Notes: a model not told the origin generated them from the letters alone. A stretch of DNA of 64,000 nucleotides from Agreia pratensis (GCF_900177685.1 NZ_FXAY01000004.1:124001-188000), one strand, 5' to 3'. Positions 17,188-28,100 are shown, counted from the first letter of the stretch. Translations and numbers: made by a program.

Positions 17188-17199
17188 GGGGAGCACTCT

Positions 17200-18861
17200 T
17201 TGTCCACTCTTTCCACCGCCGAATCCCAACCCGGCGCCACCGTGCCGGCTCGGTCGGCAATGACCCCGCGACAGACGCTGCAGGCCCTCTCGGGCCTTCT
17301 GTTGGGCATGTTCGTCGCTCTTCTGGCTTCGACGGTCGTGTCGAGTTCGTTGCCGAAGATCATCGGCGATCTCAAGGGCAATCAGGCCGCCTTCACCTGG
17401 GTGGTCACCGCGACGCTTCTCGCCACGACAGTGTCGACGCCGATCTGGGGCAAACTCGCCGACCTCACGAACCGCAAGCTGCTCATTCAGATCTCCCTCG
17501 TCATCTTCACGCTCGGATCGATCCTTGCGGGCTTCTCGCAAGACACGGGAACGCTGATCCTCTTCCGCGTACTTCAGGGGCTGGGCGCTGGCGGCTTGAC
17601 CGCCCTCGTTCAGGTTGTGATGGCCGACATCATCAGCCCCCGGGAGCGCGGAAAGTACATGGGGCTCCTCGGTGCGGTCATGGCCGTCGCGACTGTCGGG
17701 GGACCGCTTGTGGGCGGCATCGTCACGGATTCGATCGGATGGCGCTGGAACTTCTACATCGCTGTTCCCTTCGCGGTGGCCGCGATCATCGTGCTGCAGC
17801 TCACTCTTAAGCTGCCGAAGGTGCGCAAGAAGGTGACCATCGACTACCTGGGCGCCGTGCTGATCGCCGCCGGTGTCTCCCTGCTGCTCATCTGGGTCAC
17901 GCTCGCGGGCAACAACTTCGAGTGGAACTCGTGGCAGACCTACCTCATGGTCGGCGGCAGCGTCGTGCTGCTCGGTGCCGCCGTGTGGGTCGAGCTCACC
18001 GTGAAGGAGCCCATCATTCCAATGACGCTCTTCAAGAACCGCACGTTCACTCTCGCTGTCGTCGCCAGCATCTCCGTGGGCGTCGCCATGTTCGGCACCA
18101 GTGTCTTTCTCGGCCAGTACATGCAGTTGGCCCGTGGCGCCACCCCGACCGAGTCCGGGCTCCTGACGATCCCCATGATCGGAGGCGTGCTCGTCTCCTC
18201 GACCGTCATCGGACAGCTGATCAGCCGCACTGGTACCTGGAAGCGCTACATGGTCGTCGGATCGATCCTTCTCACCATCGGTGTCTCGCTGATGTCGACC
18301 CTGCGCTACGACACGAGTTACGTTCTCGTCGCCGTCTTCATGTTCATCATGGGTTCCGGCGTGGGAATGGTCATGCAGAACCTCGTGCTCGTCGTGCAGA
18401 ACTCCGTAGACCCGCGCCAGCTCGGCGTGGCGAGCGCCTCGGTCGCGTTCTTCCGCAGCCTGGGCGGCACGATCGGCGTCTCTGTCATGGGTGCGGTCCT
18501 CGGCACCCAGGTCGCTCAATTCGTGAAGGATGGCCTGACGGGCCTCGGTGCGGCCGGCGCGCAGGCGGCGCAGGGCCTGAGCGGGGGAGCGATTCCAGAT
18601 GTCAGCTCCCTTCCGGCTCCCGTTCGAGTGATCGTCGAGTCGGCATACGGCCACGCGATCGGAGACGTCTTCATGCTGGCCATTCCGCTGGCCATCGTCA
18701 CCGTGATCGCCATCGCGTTCCTGCCGGCCAAGCCGCTGGGAACCAAGACGGCTCTCGAGCAGATGTCGGATACCCCCGCTGACACGATCGTCGCTGTGAG
18801 CGCCGACGAGGTCGCCGCGACGCCTCGCACAGGCTCGATGCCCGCCGTGAACGCCCGGTAA
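17200..18861 (+). CDS. DHA2 (14-TM) MFS drug efflux transporter
   Basis: A 553-residue drug:proton antiporter of the EmrB/QacA group. About 14 hydrophobic segments can be counted; motif A-like stretches are GKLADLTNRKLLIQ and, for motif C, MAVATVGGPLVGGIV; the early LLLGMFVALLASTVVSSSLP replaces the usual LD-T-VN-ALP. The frame is open from an ATG at 17131, but that codon sits inside the operator and before a terminator; TTG 17200 has a TGGGGAG site 6 nt upstream and is preferred. It is flanked by two MarR regulators and shares a transcript with the second. Confidence 0.86.
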   Translation: MSTLSTAESQPGATVPARSAMTPRQTLQALSGLLLGMFVALLASTVVSSSLPKIIGDLKGNQAAFTWVVTATLLATTVSTPIWGKLADLTNRKLLIQISLVIFTLGSILAGFSQDTGTLILFRVLQGLGAGGLTALVQVVMADIISPRERGKYMGLLGAVMAVATVGGPLVGGIVTDSIGWRWNFYIAVPFAVAAIIVLQLTLKLPKVRKKVTIDYLGAVLIAAGVSLLLIWVTLAGNNFEWNSWQTYLMVGGSVVLLGAAVWVELTVKEPIIPMTLFKNRTFTLAVVASISVGVAMFGTSVFLGQYMQLARGATPTESGLLTIPMIGGVLVSSTVIGQLISRTGTWKRYMVVGSILLTIGVSLMSTLRYDTSYVLVAVFMFIMGSGVGMVMQNLVLVVQNSVDPRQLGVASASVAFFRSLGGTIGVSVMGAVLGTQVAQFVKDGLTGLGAAGAQAAQGLSGGAIPDVSSLPAPVRVIVESAYGHAIGDVFMLAIPLAIVTVIAIAFLPAKPLGTKTALEQMSDTPADTIVAVSADEVAATPRTGSMPAVNAR

Positions 18862-18865
18862 CCTA

Positions 18866-20705
<1,840 letters not shown>

Positions 20706-20731
20706 GACCAACACCGAACGAAAGGCGCTCG

Positions 20732-21283
20732 ATGCGCAAGCCGACACTGGGCGTGCCCCTCGGGGCCGCTTCGTCGGATGACGCGCCGAAGCCTCGGAAT
20801 GCGCGTGCCCCCCGGGGTGCGCGCATTCCGCGTTCTCGCGGCGCGTCATCTCAGAGGTACAGCTTCCGGGTCTCCGGGCTGACCTTCGTGATCCTCGGTG
20901 TGCTGGTGGTCTTCGTGGTCGTCCTCGCGCCAGGATTGCGGCTCTACATCGAGCAGCGGCAGCAGCTCGCTTCACTGCAGCAGGCCGTGATCGACAAGCA
21001 GACAGAGAACACCCAGCTCGATTCACAGGTCGCTCGGTGGAGCGACCCGGCCTACATCAAGGCGCAAGCCAGAGACAGGCTGTACTTCGTGATGCCCGGC
21101 GAGACCAGCTTTCTGGTGATCGATGACCAGGCGCCCACGGCGCCGGCCGACAACGCCCCCGTGACCACCGGCATCCAGAACACCAAGGTCGACTGGCTCG
21201 GCGCCATCTTCTCCTCCGGAGTCAATGCCGGCCTCAGTACCCAGACGCCCGAAGAACTTCAGAAATCCGGAACCATCCAGTGA
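20732..21283 (+). CDS. ftsB: Septum formation initiator FtsB/DivIC
   Basis: A 183-residue bitopic divisome protein. A basic cytoplasmic N-terminus of about 48 residues, one membrane segment (LTFVILGVLVVFVVVLAPGL, about 50–69), then an extracellular coiled coil (about 72–105; EQRQQLASLQQAVIDKQTEN) and the family end region DPAYIKAQARDRLYFVMPGE. The eno–ftsB–DUF501 order is the standard actinobacterial one. Confidence 0.9.
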   Translation: MRKPTLGVPLGAASSDDAPKPRNARAPRGARIPRSRGASSQRYSFRVSGLTFVILGVLVVFVVVLAPGLRLYIEQRQQLASLQQAVIDKQTENTQLDSQVARWSDPAYIKAQARDRLYFVMPGETSFLVIDDQAPTAPADNAPVTTGIQNTKVDWLGAIFSSGVNAGLSTQTPEELQKSGTIQ

Positions 21284-21798
21284 CGACACCCCCGTTCGAC
21301 CCGCCCTCCGAGAAAGACGTCGCGACCGTCTCAGCACAGCTCGGACGCCCGGCGCGCAACGTCATCGGCATCGCCGCGCGCTGCGTCTGCGGTGCGCCGA
21401 CCGTGGTCGCGACCAAGCCCAGACTCGAAGACGGAACCCCGTTTCCGACTCTGTACTACCTGAGTCACCCCGCCGCCACGGCCGCCATGTCGGCTCTCGA
21501 GGCGACCCAGGTGATGGCCGAGTTCCAGGAGCTGCTGCCGAACGACGACTCTCTGCGCCAGCAGTATGAGTCGGCGCATAAGACCTACATTTCCGACCGG
21601 GAGGGTATCGAGGTCGTCCCCGAACTCGCGGGGGTCTCGGCCGGCGGCATGCCCGTGCGGGTGAAGTGTCTTCATGCCCTCGCTGGGCACGCACTCGCAG
21701 CCGGCCCCGGGGTGAATCCCATCGGCGATCTCGCGCTCGAGCGCGGGCGTTGGTCGCCTTTCGTGTGCGAGTGCATCGACTACGAGGCCACCGCGTGA
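21280..21798 (+). CDS. DUF501 domain-containing protein
   Basis: A 172-residue protein of the conserved actinobacterial DUF501 family, function unknown. Family stretches include LGRPARNVIGIAARCVCGAP, PTLYYLSHPAATAAMS and VKCLHALAGHALAAGPGVNP. The conserved Cys and His residues (CVCG, CLH, HALA, CEC near the end) suggest a metal site, which is an inference. GTG start overlapping the ftsB stop (GTGA), so translationally coupled. Confidence 0.88.
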   Translation: MTTPPFDPPSEKDVATVSAQLGRPARNVIGIAARCVCGAPTVVATKPRLEDGTPFPTLYYLSHPAATAAMSALEATQVMAEFQELLPNDDSLRQQYESAHKTYISDREGIEVVPELAGVSAGGMPVRVKCLHALAGHALAAGPGVNPIGDLALERGRWSPFVCECIDYEATA

Positions 21799-23060
21799 CC
21801 GGGCGCCGTCGCACTCCGCGCCTTCGGGTCGTGGCGGTCTCGGCGGCGCTCGCCACGGGCATCCTCGTTGCCGCACCCGTCGGGCCGGTGCAGACGGCGC
21901 AGGCCGACACGGTGCGCAATGCCGAATACTGGCTGGCCGACTATGGTGTGCAGGCAGCGTGGAACACCACCCGCGGTGCCGGTGTGACCGTCGCGGTGAT
22001 CGACACGGGGGTCGACGGATCCGTGGCCGACCTCGCGGGCGTGGTCTCCGGGGGAACAGACGTCTCCGGTGTGGGCTCGCCCAACGGCCAGACGCCGGTC
22101 GGCGACGAGAACCAGCACGGCACGATGGTGGGCTCGCTTATCGCCGGCCGCGGCACCGGACCGAACGACGGCGTCATCGGAGTCGCCCCGGAAGCGTCGC
22201 TTCTCTCGATAAGCGTGGCCCTGGGCGCCGGTGTCGTCGGAACCGACGACCAGATCGCCAACGCGGTGCGCTGGGCGGTCGACAACGGCGCCGATGTCAT
22301 CAACATGTCGCTCACCCGCAACAGCCTCGACTGGCCGACGAGCTGGGACGACGCGTTTCTCTACGCAGCCGAACACGATGTGGTGGTGGTGGCCGCTGCG
22401 GGCAACCGCGGAAGCGGCACGACTGAGGTCGGGGCGCCCGCCACGATTCCCGGAGTACTGACCGTCGCAGGCGTCGACCGCAACGGCGATGCCAGCTTCG
22501 ACGCGTCGAGCCAGGGCATCACGATCGCCGTCGCAGCGCCCAGCGAACAGTTGGTCGGAGTAGTTCCCGGTGGCGGCTATGTGAGGTGGGCGGGAACGAG
22601 CGGAGCCACGCCGATCGTGTCTGGACTCGTCGCGCTCGTTCGCGCGGCGCATCCCGACCTCGACGTGGCCGGCGTGATCAATCGCATCGTGAGCACTGCA
22701 ACTCCCAAGGGCGAGCCTGTTCCCGGGCCCATCTACGGCCACGGACTCATCAACGCCGAGGCCGCGGTCACGGCAGACGTTCCCTCGGTCACCGCGAATC
22801 CGATGGGATCGCTCAAAGACTGGGTCGCCACATACAGGCCGTCGCCGGATGCCTCGGGTGCGGGCCCGAAGCCGATCGCGGCCCCCGAGAACGGCGACCC
22901 GGCGAAGACGGCGCAACCAAAAGCATCCTGGTGGCCGAGCGTTGCTAAACTGACCATGAACGGAATTCCCATCGCAGTGATCTCCGTGTTCCTGATGCTC
23001 TTCGCGATGATCGTCACAGCAGCAGTGGTGCATGTTCGGCGCGTGCGGCGCAGGGAGTAG
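21795..23060 (+). CDS. S8 family serine protease with C-terminal membrane anchor
   Basis: A 421-residue subtilase with an N-terminal signal peptide (about 1–38), catalytic Asp70 (VAVIDTGVDG), His108 (NQHGTMVG), oxyanion Asn204 (AAAGNRG) and Ser269 (WAGTSGATPI). A linker of about 60 residues leads to a C-terminal membrane segment (about 388–412) and a short basic tail, the topology of mycosins (MycP), though no ESX/type VII genes are near. GTG start overlapping the DUF501 stop. Its place after ftsB–DUF501 suggests a conserved envelope role, not known in detail. Confidence 0.87.
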   Translation: MTGRRRTPRLRVVAVSAALATGILVAAPVGPVQTAQADTVRNAEYWLADYGVQAAWNTTRGAGVTVAVIDTGVDGSVADLAGVVSGGTDVSGVGSPNGQTPVGDENQHGTMVGSLIAGRGTGPNDGVIGVAPEASLLSISVALGAGVVGTDDQIANAVRWAVDNGADVINMSLTRNSLDWPTSWDDAFLYAAEHDVVVVAAAGNRGSGTTEVGAPATIPGVLTVAGVDRNGDASFDASSQGITIAVAAPSEQLVGVVPGGGYVRWAGTSGATPIVSGLVALVRAAHPDLDVAGVINRIVSTATPKGEPVPGPIYGHGLINAEAAVTADVPSVTANPMGSLKDWVATYRPSPDASGAGPKPIAAPENGDPAKTAQPKASWWPSVAKLTMNGIPIAVISVFLMLFAMIVTAAVVHVRRVRRRE

Positions 23061-23098
23061 ATTAACTACAACACCTTCCCCCTAGGAGAGCTTTCACT

Positions 23099-24565
23099 GT
23101 GCCCAGAATCTTGATCGTCGGCGGCGGCTACGCCGGTTTCTACACCGCATGGAAACTCGAAAAGTGGCTCCGGCCCGGCGAAGCAGAGGTCACCGTCGTC
23201 GACCCGCTTCCCTACATGACCTACCAGCCCTTCCTCCCTGAGGTTGCCGCAGGCTCCATCGAGCCCCGTCACGCGATCGTGCCGCTGCGCCGTCACCTCA
23301 AGAAGACCGCCATCGTCGCAGCGAAGGTCACCGGAATCGACCACGCGTCGAAGACCGCGACCATCACGCCCAACATCGGCGAGCCGTACGAGTTCGCCTA
23401 CGACCAGATCGTCGTCACCGCCGGCTCTGTGTCGCGCACGTTCCCGATCCCGGGTGTTGCCGACGAGGCCATCGGCCTCAAGACCATCGAAGAGGCCGTC
23501 GCGATCCGCGACCGCATCCTCACCAACATGGACAAGGCGGCCCGCCTGCCCATCGGTCCCGAGCGCGACCGACTGCTGACGGTCGTCGTCGTCGGTGGCG
23601 GTTTCGCAGGTATCGAGATCTTCGCCGAGCTGCGCTCGTTCGTGAGCGGCCTTCTGAAGCAGTACCCCGAGATCAAGTTCGAAGACACGCACTTCCACCT
23701 CATCGAGGCCATGGGGCGCATCATGCCCGAGGTCTCGCTGCCCACCAGCCTCTGGGTCATCAAGAACCTGGCCGAGCGCGGCGCCCAGATTCACCTCGAC
23801 ACGCAGCTCAAGTCGGCTGTCGGGGGAGTCATCGAACTCTCGACGGGTGAGAGCTTCGAGTCGGACACCATCATCTGGACCGCCGGCGTCATGGCGAGCC
23901 CGATGCTGAAGGGCACCGACCTTCCCATCGAAGAGCGCGGACGCCTTCAGGTCCGCCCCGACCTCCGCGTCGGCACCGCCGACGAGATCGTCGCCGACGC
24001 CTGGGGTGCCGGTGACGTTTCAGCGGTTCCCGACCTCTCGGGTGGTGGTGTCGGCGGCTTCTGCGTGCCCAACGCCCAGCACGCCGTTCGTCAGGGTCGC
24101 CTGATGGCCAAGAACATCGTCGCCGCTCTGCGTGGCGAGGCGCTCGTCGAGTACAACCACAAGAACGCCGGAGCCGTCGCAGGCCTCGGCATCGGAGTGG
24201 GCGCATTCCAGTCGGGCAAGATCGCCATCAAGGGCCTCCCCGCCTGGTTCATGCACCGCGGTTACCACGGTCTCGCCATGCCCACGTGGGAGCGCAAGAT
24301 CCGCGTCATCGGCAACTGGGTCTTCAACTTCGTTCTCGGTCGCGACATCGCTTCGCTCGAGGCCCGGGTCACCCCGCGTGCGGCGTTCGAGGCATTCGCG
24401 TCGCGCCCGCGCCCGGCCGCTGAGGCGCCTGCTGAGCCGGCAGCTGCTGCAAAGAAGCCGGCGGCCAAGCGTGCACCGGCCAAGAAGACCGCTGAGAAGA
24501 GCCTGCCCTCGCCCGAGGGTGCTCCGATCGTGGTCGGCGGCGGAGACCCGGTCGACACCAAGTAG
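23099..24565 (+). CDS. ndh: Type II NADH dehydrogenase (NDH-2)
   Basis: A 488-residue non-proton-pumping NADH:quinone oxidoreductase on the inner membrane face. FAD-binding Rossmann motif at the start (ILIVGGGYAGFYTAWKLEK), NADH-binding motif VVVVGGGFAGIEIFAELRS (about 161–179), AxTGS-like VTAGSVSRTFPIPG and FAD end motif AWGAGDVSAVPD. The last about 60 residues are an Ala/Lys/Pro-rich extension that is not part of the fold. GTG start with TAGGAGAG upstream. Confidence 0.9.
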   Translation: MPRILIVGGGYAGFYTAWKLEKWLRPGEAEVTVVDPLPYMTYQPFLPEVAAGSIEPRHAIVPLRRHLKKTAIVAAKVTGIDHASKTATITPNIGEPYEFAYDQIVVTAGSVSRTFPIPGVADEAIGLKTIEEAVAIRDRILTNMDKAARLPIGPERDRLLTVVVVGGGFAGIEIFAELRSFVSGLLKQYPEIKFEDTHFHLIEAMGRIMPEVSLPTSLWVIKNLAERGAQIHLDTQLKSAVGGVIELSTGESFESDTIIWTAGVMASPMLKGTDLPIEERGRLQVRPDLRVGTADEIVADAWGAGDVSAVPDLSGGGVGGFCVPNAQHAVRQGRLMAKNIVAALRGEALVEYNHKNAGAVAGLGIGVGAFQSGKIAIKGLPAWFMHRGYHGLAMPTWERKIRVIGNWVFNFVLGRDIASLEARVTPRAAFEAFASRPRPAAEAPAEPAAAAKKPAAKRAPAKKTAEKSLPSPEGAPIVVGGGDPVDTK

Positions 24566-24576
24566 TCGTCTTACCT

Positions 24577-24613
24577 CGAAGCGCCCCTTCCTTCACAGGG
24601 AGAGGGCGCTTCG
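24577..24613. terminator. Bidirectional terminator between ndh and the alpha/beta hydrolase gene
   Basis: CGAAGCGCCC (24577–24586) and GGGCGCTTCG (24604–24613) form a perfect 10-bp stem with a 17-base loop, placed between two convergent genes. U-runs are short on both strands. Confidence 0.6.
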
Positions 24614-24617
24614 TGCG

Positions 24618-25610
24618 TTAACGAGACGTCTTGTCGGGGTCGTTCATCGATTCCGCATGCATGGTCTTGCCTCGGGCGATCACCTCGTCGTTGTCGGTGA
24701 GAATTCCGACCGTCTCGGTGAGCCGGCCCGCGATGCCCTTGGCGGCATCCGCCGGAGGCTTCTCGTCTTCGGCGTCGGGAATGTCGTCTGCCGACAGATC
24801 GTAGGTGCGCAGCGTGTCGTCGTCTGTTCCGGGATGTTCGGCGAACGCCACGCAGAGACGCGCGACCTCCTCGGCGTGCGCGTGCATGACCGAGTGTGCG
24901 GAATCCGGCATCTCCCAGCTGCGCGAGTGGGGAAGGAGGCGACCGACGCGCGTGACCCAGTCTCGGGGCGCAACCGCGTCGTGCTCTCCGCGAATCACCA
25001 GGGTGTTGGCCCGAACCAGAGGAAGCCGGGTTTCGAGGGGAAAGCTCATCATGCGCGGCAGCACGCGAAAGAACCATCGGAAACCGCAGAGCAGATATGA
25101 GCTGACCGCCAGGAACTTGACCCGCCCCGGTTCGTGCCAGGCGGATTGCAGAAAGCGCACGGCCTGCACAGCGATGCGCCGTTCGGACGCGTTGACCACG
25201 GGGCCGATCAGCACCAGGGTCGTGATCTCGGGACGACGCGAAGCCAGGTCGCTCACGATCTGGGTGCCCATGGAGTGGCCGACGACGATCGGATCGACGA
25301 GCCCGAACTCATCGATGACCCGGCCCACGAGATCGGCATAACCTCGGATGCTCAGGGCCGAACGCGGATGCGGAACGCCCGCGAATCCCGGCAGATCGAG
25401 CGCGTGTACGGGGCCGAATCGATTGAGGTTCGGTGCCAGACGCTCGAAGTAGTTGCTCGACACCCCGATGCCCGGAACGAGGACGAACGGTCGATCGCCG
25501 ATCTTGCCGATCGTGCTGACGCGCACATAGAGATCGCCGTCGTAGACCCGGTCGACGGTGACCTCGGTCGAGGAATTCGTCTGGGGTTCAGAACGGCGCG
25601 ACGCACTCAT
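24618..25610 (-). CDS. Alpha/beta hydrolase
   Basis: A 330-residue alpha/beta-hydrolase. Oxyanion-side HGxx-like loop FVLVPGIGVSSNYF, nucleophile elbow GHSMG with Ser113, probable acid Asp in GEHDAVAPRDW, and catalytic His in PDSAHSVMHAH (either of the two). A charged C-terminal extension of about 60 residues follows the core. No signal peptide. The substrate cannot be inferred. The ATG lies 6 nt after a TAGCCT -10 box, so the mRNA is probably leaderless. Confidence 0.82.
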   Translation of the reverse strand: MSASRRSEPQTNSSTEVTVDRVYDGDLYVRVSTIGKIGDRPFVLVPGIGVSSNYFERLAPNLNRFGPVHALDLPGFAGVPHPRSALSIRGYADLVGRVIDEFGLVDPIVVGHSMGTQIVSDLASRRPEITTLVLIGPVVNASERRIAVQAVRFLQSAWHEPGRVKFLAVSSYLLCGFRWFFRVLPRMMSFPLETRLPLVRANTLVIRGEHDAVAPRDWVTRVGRLLPHSRSWEMPDSAHSVMHAHAEEVARLCVAFAEHPGTDDDTLRTYDLSADDIPDAEDEKPPADAAKGIAGRLTETVGILTDNDEVIARGKTMHAESMNDPDKTSR

Positions 25611-25616
25611 TTTTAG

Positions 25617-25622
25617 AGGCTA
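25617..25622 (-). promoter_or_regulatory. -10 box of a leaderless hydrolase mRNA
   Basis: On the minus strand TAGCCT is followed by CTAAAA and the ATG at 25610. No ribosome site precedes the ATG. Confidence 0.45.
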
Positions 25623-25670
25623 CTAAGGACTGATCGATAGAGTGCTGGAAGTGTGTGCAAGGGAGAAACG

Positions 25671-27506
25671 ATGATCACAGGGCAGGAGCGGGAGTTCCGG
25701 CGGCGACTCGACGCGGAGTTTCCCCGGCTCGAGTCGTTGTTCACCCGCATCTACGGTGACTCACCTGCGGTAGCCGAGCATCTCGAATCCCTCGTTCGTG
25801 AGCTGACAGAGTCGTGGCAGGCGCGACCGGCCGATCTGCGACTGCTCGACGAGAAGCGCGAGGCCGAGCCTGATTGGTTCTTGTCGAATCGCTCGCTCGG
25901 CGGCGTCTGCTACGTCGATCTGTATGCCGGCGATTTCTCGGGAATCCGCGATCGCATCCCGTACTTCGTGGAGCTCGGTCTCACCTACCTGCACCTGATG
26001 CCGCTGTTCCTCGCGCCGAGCGAGAACTCCGACGGGGGCTACGCGGTGTCGAGCTATCGCCAGGTGAATCCGTCGCTCGGAACGATGCAGCAGCTCACCG
26101 AACTCGCAGCCGAGCTTCGCTCGCACGGAATCTCGCTGGTGATCGACTTCATTTTCAATCACACCTCGAACGAGCACGAGTGGGCGCAGAAGGCCCTCGC
26201 CCGAGACCCTGAGTTCGAGAACTTCTACTGGATCTTTCCCGATCGCGAGATGCCCGACGCCTACGAAGAGACCGTGCGCGAGATCTTTCCCGACGACCAC
26301 CCCGGGTCGTTTGTGCAACTCGACGACGGGCGCTGGGTCTGGGCGACCTTCCATTCGTTCCAGTGGGATCTGAACTATTCGAATCCCGCGGTCTTCCGGG
26401 CCATGGCGGGGGAGCTGCTCTTTCTGGCCAACGCGGGCGTCGACGTGGTGCGCATGGATGCCGTGGCTTTCATCTGGAAGAGGCTCGGCACCACAAGCGA
26501 GAATCTGCCCGAGGCGCATCTGCTGCTGCAGGCCTTCAATGCGGTCTGCCGCATCGCGGCGCCGTCATTGCTGTTCAAGTCGGAGGCGATTGTGCACCCC
26601 GACGAGGTCGCTCAGTACATCTCGCCTGACGAGTGCCAGCTGAGCTACAACCCGCTGCAGATGGCGTTGATCTGGAACTCTCTGGCGACCCGAGAGGTGG
26701 GTCTGCTGTCGCAGGCCCTCGAGCGCCGTCACGCCATCGCGCCGGGCACCGCGTGGGTCAACTACGTGCGCAGTCACGACGACATCGGCTGGACCTTCGC
26801 CGACGAGGATGCCCGTGAGTTGGGCATCGACGGTTTCGACCACCGCCGTTTTCTCAATGCGTTCTACGTCAACCGTTTTGCCGGCAGCTTTTCGCGCGGC
26901 GTCGCTTTTCAGGAGAACCCGAAGACCGGAGATGCGCGTGTGTCGGGCACGACAGCATCCCTCGCCGGCCTGGAAGCGGGCGACCCCGAGGCCGTCTATC
27001 GCATCGTGCTGGCGCACTCGATCATTCTGAGCACGGGGGGAATCCCGCTCCTCTACCTCGGAGACGAAGTGGGGCAGACGAATGACTACGGTCAGCTCGA
27101 CGTTCCCGGCCAGGCAGACGACAGCCGTTGGGTCGGGCGGCCGCGCTACCCGGCCTCGCGCTACGCCTCACGGTTGGATGCGACGACGGATGCCGGGGGC
27201 ATCTACCTGAGGCTGCGTCACCTGATCGCCGTGCGGCAGGCAACATCGGAGTTCGCCGGGGGAGACCTCGTTCCCTTCGGCACGAACAACCCTCATGTAC
27301 TGGGCTATCAGCGCTTGGGCACGCACTACGGAGTGCCGTCGACGGTCGTGGTGCTCGCGAACTTCGCGGACACTCCGCAGACAGTGACACAAGAGACGCT
27401 GGCAGGCTTGCCGCCGACAGCCGACGACCTGGTCACGGCCAGCACGGTCGACCTGTGGACCGATCTGGTGCTGGAGCCGCACCAGTTCCTCTGGCTGCGC
27501 ATCTGA
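25671..27506 (+). CDS. Amylosucrase (GH13)
   Basis: A 611-residue GH13 subfamily 4 enzyme that transfers the glucosyl unit of sucrose to a growing alpha-1,4-glucan and frees fructose. It follows Neisseria amylosucrase closely: [67 protein letters not shown]. Catalytic residues are Asp263 (VVRMDAVAF), Glu305 ([11 protein letters not shown]) and Asp370 ([16 protein letters not shown]). No signal peptide, so it acts in the cytoplasm. ATG 25671 has an AAGGGAG site; the open frame just upstream includes that site and is rejected. A fructokinase and a fructose importer are encoded within 9 kb. Confidence 0.92.
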   Translation: MITGQEREFRRRLDAEFPRLESLFTRIYGDSPAVAEHLESLVRELTESWQARPADLRLLDEKREAEPDWFLSNRSLGGVCYVDLYAGDFSGIRDRIPYFVELGLTYLHLMPLFLAPSENSDGGYAVSSYRQVNPSLGTMQQLTELAAELRSHGISLVIDFIFNHTSNEHEWAQKALARDPEFENFYWIFPDREMPDAYEETVREIFPDDHPGSFVQLDDGRWVWATFHSFQWDLNYSNPAVFRAMAGELLFLANAGVDVVRMDAVAFIWKRLGTTSENLPEAHLLLQAFNAVCRIAAPSLLFKSEAIVHPDEVAQYISPDECQLSYNPLQMALIWNSLATREVGLLSQALERRHAIAPGTAWVNYVRSHDDIGWTFADEDARELGIDGFDHRRFLNAFYVNRFAGSFSRGVAFQENPKTGDARVSGTTASLAGLEAGDPEAVYRIVLAHSIILSTGGIPLLYLGDEVGQTNDYGQLDVPGQADDSRWVGRPRYPASRYASRLDATTDAGGIYLRLRHLIAVRQATSEFAGGDLVPFGTNNPHVLGYQRLGTHYGVPSTVVVLANFADTPQTVTQETLAGLPPTADDLVTASTVDLWTDLVLEPHQFLWLRI

Positions 27507-27519
27507 CACTAGCGCCGCC

Positions 27520-27630
27520 TGCGCCGGTCGAGTAGCTCGCGCGAGGAACAACCCCTGCGCCGGTCGAGTAGCTCGCGCGAGGAACAACCCCTGCGCCGGT
27601 CGAGTAGCGAGGAACGAGCGTATCGAGACC
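27520..27630. repeat. 36-bp tandem repeat, two and a half copies
   Basis: Units start TGCGCCGGTCGAGTAGC. Copies at 27520–27555 and 27556–27591 are identical; the third (27592–27630) diverges after 17 bases and ends in GCGTATCGAGACC. Its ends GGTCGAGTAGC and GCGTATCGAGACC are loosely inverted, like intergenic repeats scattered in Microbacteriaceae chromosomes. No spacer, so not CRISPR. Confidence 0.75.
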
Positions 27631-27668
27631 ACAACACCTGAAGCTTCGGTAGTCTCGATGATGCCTGG

Positions 27669-27742
27669 GCCCCCATAGCCCAATCGGCAGAGGCAGACGA
27701 CTTAAAATCGTTTCAGTCAGGGTTCGAGTCCCTGTGGGGGTA
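27669..27742 (+). tRNA. tRNA with anticodon UAA (Leu by codon), short variable loop
   Basis: 74 nt without encoded CCA. Acceptor GCCCCCA (27669–27675) pairs with TGGGGGT (27735–27741), with a G·U at 1–72; D stem GCC/GGC; anticodon stem GACGA/TCGTT with loop CTTAAAA, so anticodon UAA reading UUA; variable loop only TCAGT; T arm CAGGG-TTCGAGT-CCCTG. Bacterial tRNA-Leu normally has a long variable arm (class II, about 85 nt), so this is atypical for leucine even though the cloverleaf is sound. Confidence 0.8.
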
Positions 27743-27774
27743 CGAGTCTTAGCTGTGATTATTGGGAGCTCGAC

Positions 27775-28029
27775 ATGAACGTCACGCTGGTAGATGAACG
27801 AGATATAGATATCGAACTCCCCTTGCCGACCTTTCGGGTCGCAGTTTGGGAGACGGAATTCAGCGTGGGCAGCTATAACGTTGTGGGCGCGTCGATACGG
27901 GACGTACTCGCGTATGCCGATCAGCAGGGAAAAGACGCCTTCAAGGTCGAGGTGTTTGCTCTCATGACGACGCCCGCCGGGCAACGAGTTCGCATTCTTC
28001 TCGACGCCTCGGATGCGCCTGCGGAGTAA
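27775..28029 (+). CDS. Small hypothetical protein
   Basis: An 84-residue protein with a GGGAG ribosome site 6 nt before the ATG. It is acidic, without membrane segments or cysteines; the middle (VGSYNVVGASIRDVLAYADQ) looks like a strand–helix unit. No family recognised. Base composition is lower in GC than the neighbours. It begins 32 nt after the tRNA and precedes the SRAP gene, and may be acquired DNA, but no integrase or attachment repeat is visible. Confidence 0.55.
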   Translation: MNVTLVDERDIDIELPLPTFRVAVWETEFSVGSYNVVGASIRDVLAYADQQGKDAFKVEVFALMTTPAGQRVRILLDASDAPAE

Positions 28030-28100
28030 TTCGAAGCGACGCCCCGTTTATGCGGCCACGGCACTGGAAAGAGCACCCGACAAGAGACAGACTGAACGGT

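Noticed and set aside
17131-17199. ATG 17131 as the start of the efflux pump
   Set aside because: It lies within the operator and before an intrinsic terminator, with no ribosome site; TTG 17200 has one at proper distance. A leader-peptide role is still possible.
27520-27630. Possible CRISPR array
   Set aside because: The units are directly adjacent with no unique spacers, there are only two full copies, and no cas gene is near.
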